DNA of 64,000 nt from Pseudacidovorax sp. NFM-22 (GCF_021401245.1 NZ_JACBFY010000002.1:62001-126000), one strand, 5' to 3'. Shown: positions 26,885 to 35,990, numbered from the stretch's first letter. Notes: generated from the sequence alone by a model not told the origin. Program-made: numbers and translations.

Positions 26885-28441
26885 ATGGACAAGAACAGCA
26901 AGAAGAGAACCGTGCGCGGCGCGGCCGTCGCCGCACTCGTCGGCGGACTGGCCATCGCGGCCTGCGGCGGCGGTGGCGGCAGCGGCGCCAACCCCGCACT
27001 GCTGGCACTGGGCGCCGCACCGGCCCCGGCGCCCGCCCCCGCGCCCACACCGGCGCCCCCCGCCGAACCTGGCCTGCCCGCCGTGCAGCAGACCGAGTTC
27101 GAACGACACATGGAGGCCTCGCGCCTGAACACCGGGGGCGATCCGCAGATGGCCTATCCCTGGCGCGCCTTCTACTGCAACCTGTCCGACGACAACAACG
27201 CCATCGTGCTCGCCGAACGCGCCAAGAACAGCATCCGGGTGCCGCTGACGCAGCTGTTCGACGACGTCTGGTACATCGGCACCGAGTACGTCGGCCAGTA
27301 CATCCTGCGCGATGCCAACGGCATCGTCATGATCGACGCGGGCAACAACGCCCAGGAGATGCGCGACTACGACCTGCCCGCCCTGGCCCAGCTCGGCCTG
27401 TCGCCCACCCTGCCGCTGAATGGGGTGCTGGTGACTCACGGGCATTCCGACCACGATGGCGGCGCACTGGCGCTGAAGACCGCTACCGGCGCGCCGATCT
27501 ACCTGGGCTCGGCCGACGCGATCAACAAGGCCTACGACCCCGTCAAGCTGGATTCGATGGTGCAGGATCCCTACGACATCGTGGTGGGCGGCCGCACGAT
27601 CACGGTGCTGTCGACCCCAGGCCACACCGCGGGCACCACCGGCTACGTGGTGCGCGCCAAGGACGGCGGCAAGGATGTGAAGCTGTTCGTCTCGGGCGGC
27701 TCGTCGCTGGTGACCGACAACGTGGCCCTGATCCAGGCCTATCTGCACTCGATGGAACGCACCTATGCACTCATCAAGACGCTGAAGGTCGACACGGCCT
27801 CCAACCCCCACATCTACTGGGACGGCTCCCGCTCGCTGATCTACAAGATCCGCGAGCAGGGCCTGAAGTCCCCCAGCCAGTTTGTGATCGGTAACGAGAA
27901 GCTGTTGCGGGCCATGGCCATCGGCTATTCATGCACCGCCGCCTGGCTCGCCAAGAAGGCTCCGGACACGGCCGTGCCGGTGTGGCGCGTGAGCGCGATC
28001 GACTTCATCGCCGGCAGCCCGAGTCCCAACCGCATCGCGGCCCGCCTCGTCAACGGCTGGGGCCCGGTGGCTGGCAAGACGGTGAGCTTCGCCACCGCCC
28101 AGGGCGAGACCGTGTGCCAGGCCACCACCGACGCGCACGGCATCGCGCGATGCGCAGTGCCCACGCCCGCCTTGTCCACCGGCGCCGAGCAACTGGTCGC
28201 TCGCTTCGAAGGCACGAGCACGGAGCAGACGGTCGACCTGGGCAGCGAGGCGCAGGCGCCGTTCGAGGACCTGCAGACCTCCCTGTGCCGCGACCTGGCC
28301 CAGGCCAGGCAGGCCAGCGGATCGCGGACGGGCGACAGCACCTACAAGGCCCGACTGGACGCCGATGGCGACGGCGTGATCGGCCTGGTCGACGTGCAGC
28401 AGATCACGGCACTGCTGCCGCAAGGCAGCACCTGCCCGTGA
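26885..28441 (+). CDS. Exported lipoprotein with metallo-beta-lactamase fold and calcium-binding-like tail
   Basis: 518 residues. A lipobox (LAIAAC, then a glycine run) gives an outer-facing lipoprotein, followed by an Ala-Pro repeat linker (residues about 40-62). The metallo-beta-lactamase domain spans about 75-330, with zinc motif HGHSDHDGG and STPGHTAGTTGY, closest in style to the B3 group. Then comes an Ig-like segment (KTVSFATAQGETVCQATTD) and a C-terminal LDADGDGVIGLVDVQ loop like a single dockerin or EF-hand calcium site. GAGGAG lies before the ATG. Substrate unknown: a lactam, lactone, phosphodiester or sulfate ester. It precedes an esterase lipoprotein on the same strand. Confidence 0.85.
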   Translation: MDKNSKKRTVRGAAVAALVGGLAIAACGGGGGSGANPALLALGAAPAPAPAPAPTPAPPAEPGLPAVQQTEFERHMEASRLNTGGDPQMAYPWRAFYCNLSDDNNAIVLAERAKNSIRVPLTQLFDDVWYIGTEYVGQYILRDANGIVMIDAGNNAQEMRDYDLPALAQLGLSPTLPLNGVLVTHGHSDHDGGALALKTATGAPIYLGSADAINKAYDPVKLDSMVQDPYDIVVGGRTITVLSTPGHTAGTTGYVVRAKDGGKDVKLFVSGGSSLVTDNVALIQAYLHSMERTYALIKTLKVDTASNPHIYWDGSRSLIYKIREQGLKSPSQFVIGNEKLLRAMAIGYSCTAAWLAKKAPDTAVPVWRVSAIDFIAGSPSPNRIAARLVNGWGPVAGKTVSFATAQGETVCQATTDAHGIARCAVPTPALSTGAEQLVARFEGTSTEQTVDLGSEAQAPFEDLQTSLCRDLAQARQASGSRTGDSTYKARLDADGDGVIGLVDVQQITALLPQGSTCP

Positions 28442-28561
28442 GTCGGAAAGGCACCCGATCCTGCAGAAACGGCACTCCCACAAGGGTTTCCACGCGATTC
28501 ATCGTCTCCACTCCGACTCTATATTGATTATTCAAATGAACTATTTCGAGGAGAAAGAGAC

Positions 28562-30352
28562 ATGTCCTTCGCGACCCTTGGCCGGCTGAGCCTGCCGCTT
28601 GCCGCCGCGGCCCTGGCGGCGGCCTGCGGCGGTGGTGGTTCGTCTTCGCTGGCCTTCGTGCCCAGCACCGCGGCACCCGCCCCCGCACCCGCCGCGCCCC
28701 CCGCGGCGGGGCCGGCCACGCCGACCGACCCTGCCCTGCCGCAACTGACTGCTGCCGTGGGCGCTGCGCTGCAGGGCGACTGCACGTCGCTGTCCGGCTT
28801 CAGCTTTGCCAACACCACCATCACCAGCGTGACCACAGCCGCGGCCGGGAGCCTGACGGTGGCGGGCAAGAACATCGGCGCGCACTGCGTCGTCACCGGC
28901 AAGATGTTCGAACGCGTCAGCCCCGTGGACGGCCAGACCTATGCGGTCGGCTTCCAGATGCGCCTGCCCCTGGCCTGGAACGGCCGCTACCTGTACCAGG
29001 GCAACGGCGGCACCGACGGTTCGGTCGCCAATGCCACGGGTGCGGTGGGCAGCGGCGGGCCGCTGACCAATGCGCTCTACAACGGCTTTGCCGTGATCTC
29101 CTCCGACGCCGGGCACGGCAGCGCGCAGAACCCGCTGTTCGGCCTCGACCCGGAGGCCCGCATCGACTACGGCTACGGCGCGGTGCGCAAGCTCACGCCC
29201 ATGGCCAAGGCCCTCATCAAGGCGGCCTACGGCAAGGGCCCCGACCGCTCGTATGTGGGCGGCACGTCCAACGGCGGCCGCCATGCCATGGTCACGGCCG
29301 CGCGCCTGCCGGCCGAGTACGACGGCGTGCTGGCCAACTCGCCCGGATTCGACCTTCCGAAGGCGGCCGCGGCCCAGCTCTACAGCGCGCAGCAGTTCCG
29401 CAAGGTGGCCACCGACGAGAACGACCTGTCCACGGCCTTCACCGTGGCCGAACGCAAGCTGGTGGCGCAGAAGATCAACGACCGCTGCGACGCGCTGGAT
29501 GGCGTGAAGGATGGCCTGGTGCAGGACGTGGAGGCCTGCCGCACTGCCTTCAATCTCTTCCGCGACGTGCCCACCTGCGTGGGCGCACGCGACGGCACCT
29601 GCCTGACCGGCGCGCAGAAGAGCGCCATCGACGCGATGTACTACGGCCCGGTCAACAGCCGGGGCGAGCAGCTCTATGCCACGCAGCCCTACGACCCGGG
29701 CCTGGCCGGCAGCAGTTGGGCCAGCTGGAAGTTCAACAACTCCGTGGGCGGTGGGCGCGATCCGGTGGCCGTGGGCATCATCTTCCAGGTACCTCCGGAT
29801 GCGAGCGTCGTGAACAACACGCGGGCCTTCGCCTTCAACTACAACTTCGACCTGGACTATCCAAAGCTCTTCGCCACCAATTCGCTCTACACCGAAAGCG
29901 CCTGGTCCTTCATGACGCCACCCAACCCCACGAAGCTCGACACGCTGCGTGACCGCGGGGCCAAGATGATCGTGGTGCAGGGCATGTCGGACGGGCCGTT
30001 CTCGATCGACGACACCAAGCGCTGGTACGAAGAACTCGATGCCGAGAACAAGGGCAAGGCCGCGCGCTTCGTCCGATTCTTCCGCGTGCCGGGCATGAAC
30101 CACAGCAGCGGCGGCATCTCGACCGACCAATACGACGCGCTGGACGCCCTGGTCAAGTGGGTCGAGCAGGGCGTGGCGCCAGACCGCATCGTGGCCAGCG
30201 CGCGCGGCGCCGGCAACGCCGGCGGCGTGAACAGCGAACTGCCCACCGACTGGGCGGCCGACCGCACGCGCCCCCTGTGCCCCTATCCGCTGGTGGCCCG
30301 CTACAACGGTTCCGGCGACAGCGAGAAGGCCGAGAACTTCAGCTGCAAGTAG
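28562..30352 (+). CDS. Tannase/feruloyl-esterase family lipoprotein lacking the catalytic-site cysteine pair
   Basis: 596 residues. Lipobox ALAAAC followed by glycines and a Pro-Ala linker to about residue 55. The alpha/beta-hydrolase of the tannase family follows: NGRYLYQGNGGTDGS, the nucleophile motif GGTSNGGRHAM, ANSPGFDLP, and the histidine motif FRVPGMNHSSGG. The fold, serine, and histidine are kept, but the two cysteines that normally sit next to the serine and histidine (CS-D-HC arrangement) are Thr and Ser here. GAGGAG lies before the ATG. Expected role: hydrolysis of phenolic or other ester outside the cytoplasm. Its convergent neighbour is a paralogue with both cysteines. Confidence 0.88.
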   Translation: MSFATLGRLSLPLAAAALAAACGGGGSSSLAFVPSTAAPAPAPAAPPAAGPATPTDPALPQLTAAVGAALQGDCTSLSGFSFANTTITSVTTAAAGSLTVAGKNIGAHCVVTGKMFERVSPVDGQTYAVGFQMRLPLAWNGRYLYQGNGGTDGSVANATGAVGSGGPLTNALYNGFAVISSDAGHGSAQNPLFGLDPEARIDYGYGAVRKLTPMAKALIKAAYGKGPDRSYVGGTSNGGRHAMVTAARLPAEYDGVLANSPGFDLPKAAAAQLYSAQQFRKVATDENDLSTAFTVAERKLVAQKINDRCDALDGVKDGLVQDVEACRTAFNLFRDVPTCVGARDGTCLTGAQKSAIDAMYYGPVNSRGEQLYATQPYDPGLAGSSWASWKFNNSVGGGRDPVAVGIIFQVPPDASVVNNTRAFAFNYNFDLDYPKLFATNSLYTESAWSFMTPPNPTKLDTLRDRGAKMIVVQGMSDGPFSIDDTKRWYEELDAENKGKAARFVRFFRVPGMNHSSGGISTDQYDALDALVKWVEQGVAPDRIVASARGAGNAGGVNSELPTDWAADRTRPLCPYPLVARYNGSGDSEKAENFSCK

Positions 30353-30376
30353 GCGGGCTGGCCCGGGCCCGACCGC

Positions 30377-30399
30377 GCGGGGGCCGGAGCAGCCCCCGC
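30377..30399. terminator. Hairpin between convergent esterase genes
   Basis: An 8-base perfect stem, GCGGGGGC against GCCCCCGC, with a 7-base loop lies in the 54-base gap between the two convergent tannase-family genes. There is no T run on either side, so it may act with other factors. Confidence 0.55.
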
Positions 30400-30406
30400 A
30401 GGCTCG

Positions 30407-32149
30407 TCACTGGCAGCTGAAGCTGCTGGCCGACTCGATGCTGCCCGAGCCGTTGTAGACCGCCTCCTTGGGATACGGGCACAGCGGCCGGGTGCGGCCC
30501 GGCCAGGCCACGCCGGCGGCGGCACGTGCCGTGGAGACCATCGCATCGGGTGCCTGGCCCTGCTCGACCCACTTGACCACCGCGCCGAAGGCATCGAACT
30601 GGTCGGTGCCGTATGCGCCTCCGCTGCAGTGACTCATGCCGGGCACGGCGAAGGCACGGGCGAACTTGTCGGCCTCGGTGCGGCCGTAGCGGGCGATCAC
30701 GCGGTCCTGGTATTTGGCCAGGTCGGTGAAAGAGAAGGCCCAGTCGGCCGTGCCGTTGAAGGAGAGGATCTTCCCGCCCCGCGCGCGGAAGGCGTCCATG
30801 TCGGCCGAATCCGCATCCGTGAACTCGTGGCCGGAGCGCGTGTAGATGCCGGACACATCGAAGATCTTGGCGTACTCGGCATCCAGGTCGGCCGTGCGGG
30901 CGTAGCCGAGCAGGTCGGGCGTGACCGTCGGCGGCGTGGTGTACACGTGCGAGGCCTCACCCGCAAAGATGGCGTAGTACAGCTGGGCGGGCGTGCCGGC
31001 GGTGTCGATCATGCCGGGGTCATAGGGCCAGGGTCCGTAGATCTGGCGACCCGTCGACGTCTTCGCGCCTTCGAAGAACTTCTTCACATAGGCGGCCTTG
31101 TCGGCGCTGAGGCAGTTGCTGGTGGCGCCGCCGGTGCACACCCACTGGGACGGATCGGGGTTGCAGGCGCTCGGCTTGCTGACCATGCCGTCGGTGACAC
31201 CATCGGCCGCGTCGCAGCTGGCGAGGATGCGGTTGCGCACCGTCTCCTTCTCTGCACTCGTGAGTGCATTGAAGATGTCGGGCTTGCCATCGGTGCCCAG
31301 CGGCGCCACGGCCGCCGCAGCCTGGGCACGGAAGATCGAGCCCTCGAGCGCCGCCGCCGTCAGGCGAAAGCCCGGCGCGCCGGCCACGATGCCGTCGAAC
31401 AGCTGCGGATAGCGCTGGGCCGCGACCATGGCCTGGCGCCCGCCGTTCGAACAGCCGACGAAGTAGGAGCGGCTGGGCTGCATGCCATACAGCTGCTTGA
31501 TCACCACCTGGGACGACCCGGCCACCAGCGGCAGCTGCTTGTCGCCGTACTCGTCGCGCGCCTGCGGGTCGACGGCAAAGAGGAAGGTGACGTTCGAGCT
31601 CATGTCGAAAGGCGCCTCGTGGCCCGAGTCGGTGGTCACGACCGCATAGCCATCCAGCAGCGCGTTGCGCGTGGCCCCGCCACCGGGATAGGCGCCCAGT
31701 GCCGCCGGCACGCTGCCGTCCACGCCGCTGCCGCCCTGGTAGAAGAAGCGCTGGTTCCAGTCCTTGGGCAGGCGAAGTTCGAAGAGGATGGCGTAGGGCT
31801 TGCCATCGACGCCGGTGCGCGGGTTGAGCTCGCCGCGCACCAGGCAGTGGTCGGGCGTGGAGGATGCGGGGCTTGCCGTGTTGGTCACGCCCGCCGTGTA
31901 AACCGCGCTGACCAGCTTTCCGTTGGCCAGCGGCAGCCCGGCCAGTGCACTGCACTGGGCCTCGAAGCTCGCCACAGGGGCCGGCGCTGGCGCCGGCGCG
32001 GTCGATGAAGAGCCGCCCGGCGCGGGCGCAGGCGCCGAGGCGGTGGGCACAAAGCTCACGCCGCCACCGCCACTCCCTCCGCAGGCGGCCAGCAGTGCCG
32101 TGATGGCCGACGCCAGGCCGGTCACGCACCATCCTTGTATCTTCGTCAT
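30407..32149 (-). CDS. Tannase/feruloyl-esterase family lipoprotein, canonical
   Basis: 580 residues. Lipobox ALLAAC, glycine run, Ala-Pro linker to about residue 60, then the tannase-family hydrolase: FVGCSNGGRQAM holds the nucleophile serine with its adjacent cysteine, VAGAPGFRLT follows, and AVPGMSHCSGG holds the histidine with its cysteine. That is the full CS-D-HC set known for feruloyl esterases and tannases. Several more cysteine pairs (ILASCDAAD, SACNPD, WVCTGG, SNCLS) suit an exported disulfide protein. It is divergent from a MarR regulator; the gap contains a perfect 22-base palindrome. Confidence 0.92.
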   Translation of the reverse strand: MTKIQGWCVTGLASAITALLAACGGSGGGGVSFVPTASAPAPAPGGSSSTAPAPAPAPVASFEAQCSALAGLPLANGKLVSAVYTAGVTNTASPASSTPDHCLVRGELNPRTGVDGKPYAILFELRLPKDWNQRFFYQGGSGVDGSVPAALGAYPGGGATRNALLDGYAVVTTDSGHEAPFDMSSNVTFLFAVDPQARDEYGDKQLPLVAGSSQVVIKQLYGMQPSRSYFVGCSNGGRQAMVAAQRYPQLFDGIVAGAPGFRLTAAALEGSIFRAQAAAAVAPLGTDGKPDIFNALTSAEKETVRNRILASCDAADGVTDGMVSKPSACNPDPSQWVCTGGATSNCLSADKAAYVKKFFEGAKTSTGRQIYGPWPYDPGMIDTAGTPAQLYYAIFAGEASHVYTTPPTVTPDLLGYARTADLDAEYAKIFDVSGIYTRSGHEFTDADSADMDAFRARGGKILSFNGTADWAFSFTDLAKYQDRVIARYGRTEADKFARAFAVPGMSHCSGGAYGTDQFDAFGAVVKWVEQGQAPDAMVSTARAAAGVAWPGRTRPLCPYPKEAVYNGSGSIESASSFSCQ

Positions 32150-32225
32150 GGAACCCTCGCGATGATTGAGTTGGAATCAGATTGCACAGGAGCGAGCACC
32201 GTCCGCAGCCTCGCCATGCCGCTTT

Positions 32226-32247
32226 CATTGTTTGCATGCAAACAATG
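32226..32247. promoter_or_regulatory. Perfect 22-bp palindrome, candidate MarR operator
   Basis: Half-site CATTGTTTGCA is followed at once by its exact reverse complement. It sits in the divergent gap, 76 bases before the esterase start and 46 to 73 bases before the possible MarR starts. Size and symmetry suit a dimeric MarR-family repressor controlling both directions. Confidence 0.7.
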
Positions 32248-32293
32248 GGACGCTGCGACTTAGCAGATTCCGAGCCAGGGCCGACGCACCGGC

Positions 32294-32731
32294 ATGGCAC
32301 GGAAAAGCACAATGCCTTTCATGAGCTATCGACTCGAAGAACAGGTCGGCTTTCTGTTGCGCGTGCTCTATCAGCGCAATGCAGAACTGCTGACCCAGGC
32401 CCTGGATGGGCTGACGCCCACGCAATGGGCAGTGATCTCCATGCTGGCCCAGGTGCAGGAGTGCTCGCAGAACCGGCTGGGGCGCATGACGGCGATGGAC
32501 GCCGCCACGATCAAGGGCGTGGCCGACCGCCTGGCGGCGCGCGGCCTGGTGCAGTTCCGCGACGATCCCACGCACCGCCGCCGCGTGCTGGTCTCGCTGA
32601 GCCCCGAGGGCCTCGCGCTTTACGAGCGGCTGGCGGATGCCGCCGCCGGCGTGAGCGACGCCACGCTGTCACGCCTGAGCCCGCCGCAGGCCGCCAAGCT
32701 GGTGCAGTTGCTGAAGATCGCGGCCGGCTGA
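32294..32731 (+). CDS. MarR-family regulator
   Basis: 145 residues from the first ATG; two later ATGs (32312 and 32321) would give 139 or 136 residues and none has a strong ribosome site. The winged helix is at about residues 45-105: LTPTQWAVISML, NRLGRMTAMDAATIKGVADRL and the wing DDPTHRRRVLVSLS. MarR proteins of this length repress neighbouring genes until an aromatic acid or similar ligand binds. A perfect palindrome lies between it and the divergent esterase lipoprotein gene, so that esterase (and perhaps the other lipoprotein genes) is the likely target. Confidence 0.9.
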   Translation: MARKSTMPFMSYRLEEQVGFLLRVLYQRNAELLTQALDGLTPTQWAVISMLAQVQECSQNRLGRMTAMDAATIKGVADRLAARGLVQFRDDPTHRRRVLVSLSPEGLALYERLADAAAGVSDATLSRLSPPQAAKLVQLLKIAAG

Positions 32732-32761
32732 GCGGCCGGTGATGAAGACGACGTCGGCGGC

Positions 32762-33649
32762 TCAGCCACCGAAGCGCCGCGTCGGCAGCCCGACCGCGGG
32801 CAGCCCCTCGACGACGAACAGCCCGCCGTCCTGCGGCAGTCGGCCTTCCAGCCGGGCGCTGCGCGAGATGCTGGTCACGTAGAGCTGTGCATACCCCGGC
32901 CCGCCGAAGCACAGGCTGGTCGGGTACGTGAGCGGCAACGGCACGCACCGCTCCAACATGCCATCGGGCGAGAAGCGCGCCAGTTGCGCCGCGCGCACCA
33001 GCACGCTCCAGACGAAGCCCTCGGCATCGACCGTGGCGCCGTCGGGGCCGGAGTCGAAGCCGTGGGTCTCGACGAAGCAGCGCTTGTTGGCCAGCGGGCC
33101 CTGCGGGTCGTAGTCGTAGGCCCAGATCACGCGGGCCAGGCTGTCGGCCACGTAGAGCGTGCGGCCGTCGGGGCTGAAGCAGGGGCCATTGGCAAAACCG
33201 ATGTCGTCGGCCAGCTGCTCCACGCGGCCCTCGGGCCGCAGGCGGTAGAGGCCTCCGCGCACCGACGCGCCTTCGGGCCGGTTCATGTGCATGGTGCCGG
33301 CGACGAAGTTGCCGGCCGCGTCGCACTTGCCGTCGTTCAGCCGCACGTCGACATCCGAGAGACCGATGTCGCCGAGCATCGTCAGCTGGCGCGTGCCGAA
33401 GTCGTAGCGGCCGAAGCCATGGCGCAGCGCCACCACCACCGCATCGCCCTGTGCGGGCGCGATGGCGCCCAGCGGCGCGGGCAGCGCGTGCGATGCCAGC
33501 ATGCCGGTGGCCGGCACCAGGCGGTGCACCGTGCCGACCAATGCATCGATCCAGCACAGGGCCTGCGCCTCGGCGTCCCAGCAGGGGCTTTCGCCCAGCT
33601 GGTCGCGCGTGGTGCCCAGGCGGCGGATGTCGGGGTGCGGCGGCTGCAT
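32762..33649 (-). CDS. SMP-30/gluconolactonase family lactonase
   Basis: 295 residues of the six-bladed SMP-30 propeller. Metal ligands are visible: glutamate in QLGESPCWD near the N-terminus, asparagine in FANGPCFSPDGRTLY, and aspartate in GFDSGPDGATVD; LNDGKCDAAGNFVAGTM is the usual substrate-side motif. It opens sugar or other lactones to hydroxy acids. The ATG at 33649 gives family length; a longer frame upstream has no resemblance. It is divergent from a Bug protein gene with an FNR-type box between them. Confidence 0.9.
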   Translation of the reverse strand: MQPPHPDIRRLGTTRDQLGESPCWDAEAQALCWIDALVGTVHRLVPATGMLASHALPAPLGAIAPAQGDAVVVALRHGFGRYDFGTRQLTMLGDIGLSDVDVRLNDGKCDAAGNFVAGTMHMNRPEGASVRGGLYRLRPEGRVEQLADDIGFANGPCFSPDGRTLYVADSLARVIWAYDYDPQGPLANKRCFVETHGFDSGPDGATVDAEGFVWSVLVRAAQLARFSPDGMLERCVPLPLTYPTSLCFGGPGYAQLYVTSISRSARLEGRLPQDGGLFVVEGLPAVGLPTRRFGG

Positions 33650-33710
33650 CCGAGCAGTGTCGGCAGCACCGCCGCCGGCCAATGTGCAGGAGTCGGAAAG
33701 CATCTTTTCA

Positions 33711-33724
33711 TTGATCGAGATCAA
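33711..33724. promoter_or_regulatory. FNR/Anr-type box, perfect consensus
   Basis: TTGATCGAGATCAA matches the TTGAT-N4-ATCAA consensus of FNR-family regulators at every fixed position. It lies in the divergent gap between the lactonase and Bug genes, 67 bases before the Bug ATG. It is also a simple palindrome, so another dimeric regulator could use it. Confidence 0.55.
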
Positions 33725-33791
33725 GGTCCGTGGACGTCCCCCTAGACTGGCCGCCACGCCCGAGACAGGGCCAAGGACACGGAGACAAGCC

Positions 33792-34754
33792 ATGACCCAC
33801 CGCCGCCACTTCCTGGCCGGCCTGCTGCTCGGCGCCTGCGCGCTGAGCCCAGCCCTCGCCCAGCAGAACGTCACCCGCATCGTGGTGCCCTTCGCCGCCG
33901 GAGGCGGCACCGACCAGTACTGCCGCATCCTGGCCCAGGAGCTGAACAAGCACGGCATGAACGTCATCATCGAGAACAAGCCGGGCGCCAGCGGCATCCT
34001 GGCGGCCGACTACGTGGCCCGCTCCAAGCCGGACGGCCAGACGGTGCTGGTCTCGTCGCTGGGCACGCTGGCCAACAACATCGCGCTGTACGACAAGCTG
34101 CCCTACGACCCGGCCAAGGACTTCGCCTCGGTCACGCAGATCGCCTACCAGCCCTCGGTGATCGTGGGCCGCACCGACCTTCCCTACAAGAACATCAAGG
34201 AGATGGTGGCCTATGCCAAGGCCAACCCCGGCAAGATCAACCGCGGCTCGCCGGGCGCCTCCATCCTGACCAACCTGGCGCCCATCGCCTTCGAGCGGGC
34301 GCAGGGCTTCAGCACCACGCACATCCCCTTCAACGGCGATGCGCCGGCGCTGCAGGCACTGCTGGGTGGGCAGATCGACATCCATGGCACGTCCATCACC
34401 GGCTCGCTGCCCTACATCAAGGCCGGCAAGCTGCGCGTGCTGGGCGTGATGGACGACCAGCGCCTGCCGCAGGTGCCCGATGCGCCCACCTTCAAGGAGA
34501 TGGGCTACGACATGGTGGCCACGCTCTGGTACTCGTTCTCGGTGCCGTCGGGCACGCCGCGCGCGGCCATCGACAAGCTGAACAAGGCCGTCAACCAGGT
34601 CATCGCCGACCCCGAGTTCGTGACCCGCGCGCGCGCCATCGGCATGGAGCCGCGCGGCAGCACGCCGGAAGAGCTGGACCGTTTCGTCAAGACCGAATCG
34701 GACCGCTGGCTGCCCTTGCTGCAGAGCCTGAACATCCCGAAGCAAGGCACTTGA
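33792..34754 (+). CDS. Bug-type solute-binding protein
   Basis: 320 residues with a twin-arginine-like signal (THRRHFLAGLLLGACALSPALA) and Bug motifs: TRIVVPFAAGGGTDQY, IENKPGASG, DGQTVLV, HIPFNGDAP and PSGTPRAAI. GGAGACAAGCC lies before the ATG. The CoA-transferase gene starts 13 bases after its stop, so the two are co-transcribed: uptake of an organic acid followed by CoA activation is the simple reading. Ligand unknown. Divergent lactonase may feed it a hydroxy acid. Confidence 0.9.
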   Translation: MTHRRHFLAGLLLGACALSPALAQQNVTRIVVPFAAGGGTDQYCRILAQELNKHGMNVIIENKPGASGILAADYVARSKPDGQTVLVSSLGTLANNIALYDKLPYDPAKDFASVTQIAYQPSVIVGRTDLPYKNIKEMVAYAKANPGKINRGSPGASILTNLAPIAFERAQGFSTTHIPFNGDAPALQALLGGQIDIHGTSITGSLPYIKAGKLRVLGVMDDQRLPQVPDAPTFKEMGYDMVATLWYSFSVPSGTPRAAIDKLNKAVNQVIADPEFVTRARAIGMEPRGSTPEELDRFVKTESDRWLPLLQSLNIPKQGT

Positions 34755-34767
34755 AGCCCCGCCCGCC

Positions 34768-35976
34768 ATGACGTCCTTCTCTCCCGCCCCGCTCGCCGGC
34801 CTGCGTGTGCTGGACCTGTCCCGCGTGATGGCGGGCCCGCTGTGCGCGCAGGCGCTGGCGGACCTGGGCGCGGAGGTGATCAAGGTCGAGCATCCGGACC
34901 GCGGCGACGACACGCGCGACTGGGGCCTGCGCATCGGCCAGCACAACACCACCTACTTCAACAGCTGCAATCGCAACAAGCGCTCGGTGGCCATCGATCT
35001 GCAGACGCCCGAGGGCCGCGACATGGCGCGGCAGCTGGCGGCGAAGAGCGATGTGCTGATCCAGAATTTCAAGCACGGCGGTGCCGAGAAGATGGGGCTG
35101 GGCTACGAGGACCTGAAGGCGCTCAACCCCGGCCTCATCTACTGCTCGATCGCCGGCTATTCGGCCTTGGGGCCGGAACGCGCGCGACCGGGCTACGACC
35201 TGGTGATCCAGGGCGAGACCGGCCTGATGGCGATGAACGGCGAGGAGGGCCAGGGCCCGCTCAAGTTCGGCATCGCGGCGGTGGACATGTTCACCGGCAT
35301 GTACGCGGGGCAGGCCATCCTGGCCGTGCTGCACGAGCGCCACCGCACGGGGCGCGGCCGGCACATCCAGATGTCGCTGTACGACGGCGGGATGATGATC
35401 ACGTCCTACTACGGCCTCACGGCCTGGATGCAACAGGCCGACCCGCCCAAGTTCGGCAACTCGCATCCGTCGATCGTGCCGTACGGTGTGTTCGACGCGG
35501 CGGATGGGCCGGTGGTGATCGCGGTGGGCAACAACGGCCAGTTCCGCAAGTTCTGCGAGGCCGTGATCGAACGTCCCGACCTGCCGCAGGACCCGCGCTT
35601 CGCGCAGAACACCGAGCGCTCGAAGCACCGCGCCGTGCTGCTGCCGATCCTGCTGGCCGAGATCGCCAAGCATCCGCGGGCGCAGCTGATCGAACGCATG
35701 AACGCGGCCGGCATTCCATGCGGCGAGGTGCTGGGGCTGTACGAAGCGCTCGGCTCGGCCCGCACCCGCGAGGTGGGGCTGTGGCACAGCTTCGAGGACA
35801 GCGAAGCCGGCACGCAGGGCGTGCATGCGCCGCCCTACGTCTTCGACGGCCAGCGCGCGCCCGTCCACCAGCCGCCGCCGCATCTGGGCGAGCACACGGC
35901 CGAGGTGCTGGGCGAGTTGCTGGGGTTGCAGGGCAGCGACCTGGAAGGTCTGCGGGCGCGGCAGGTGATCCGGTAG
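34768..35976 (+). CDS. Class III CoA-transferase (CaiB/BaiF family)
   Basis: 402 residues, usual family length. LRVLDLSRVMAGPLCAQALADLGAEVIKVE and DTRDWGL open it; KRSVAIDLQTPEGR follows; the catalytic aspartate lies in AAVDMFTGMYAGQAIL, before RGRHIQMSLYD. Enzymes of this class move CoA between carboxylic acids, often from succinyl-CoA. Translated just after the Bug gene. Substrate cannot be assigned from sequence. Downstream is a gene-free repeat block of about 900 bases. Confidence 0.92.
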   Translation: MTSFSPAPLAGLRVLDLSRVMAGPLCAQALADLGAEVIKVEHPDRGDDTRDWGLRIGQHNTTYFNSCNRNKRSVAIDLQTPEGRDMARQLAAKSDVLIQNFKHGGAEKMGLGYEDLKALNPGLIYCSIAGYSALGPERARPGYDLVIQGETGLMAMNGEEGQGPLKFGIAAVDMFTGMYAGQAILAVLHERHRTGRGRHIQMSLYDGGMMITSYYGLTAWMQQADPPKFGNSHPSIVPYGVFDAADGPVVIAVGNNGQFRKFCEAVIERPDLPQDPRFAQNTERSKHRAVLLPILLAEIAKHPRAQLIERMNAAGIPCGEVLGLYEALGSARTREVGLWHSFEDSEAGTQGVHAPPYVFDGQRAPVHQPPPHLGEHTAEVLGELLGLQGSDLEGLRARQVIR

Positions 35977-35990
35977 CGCTGGTTCCTCCC

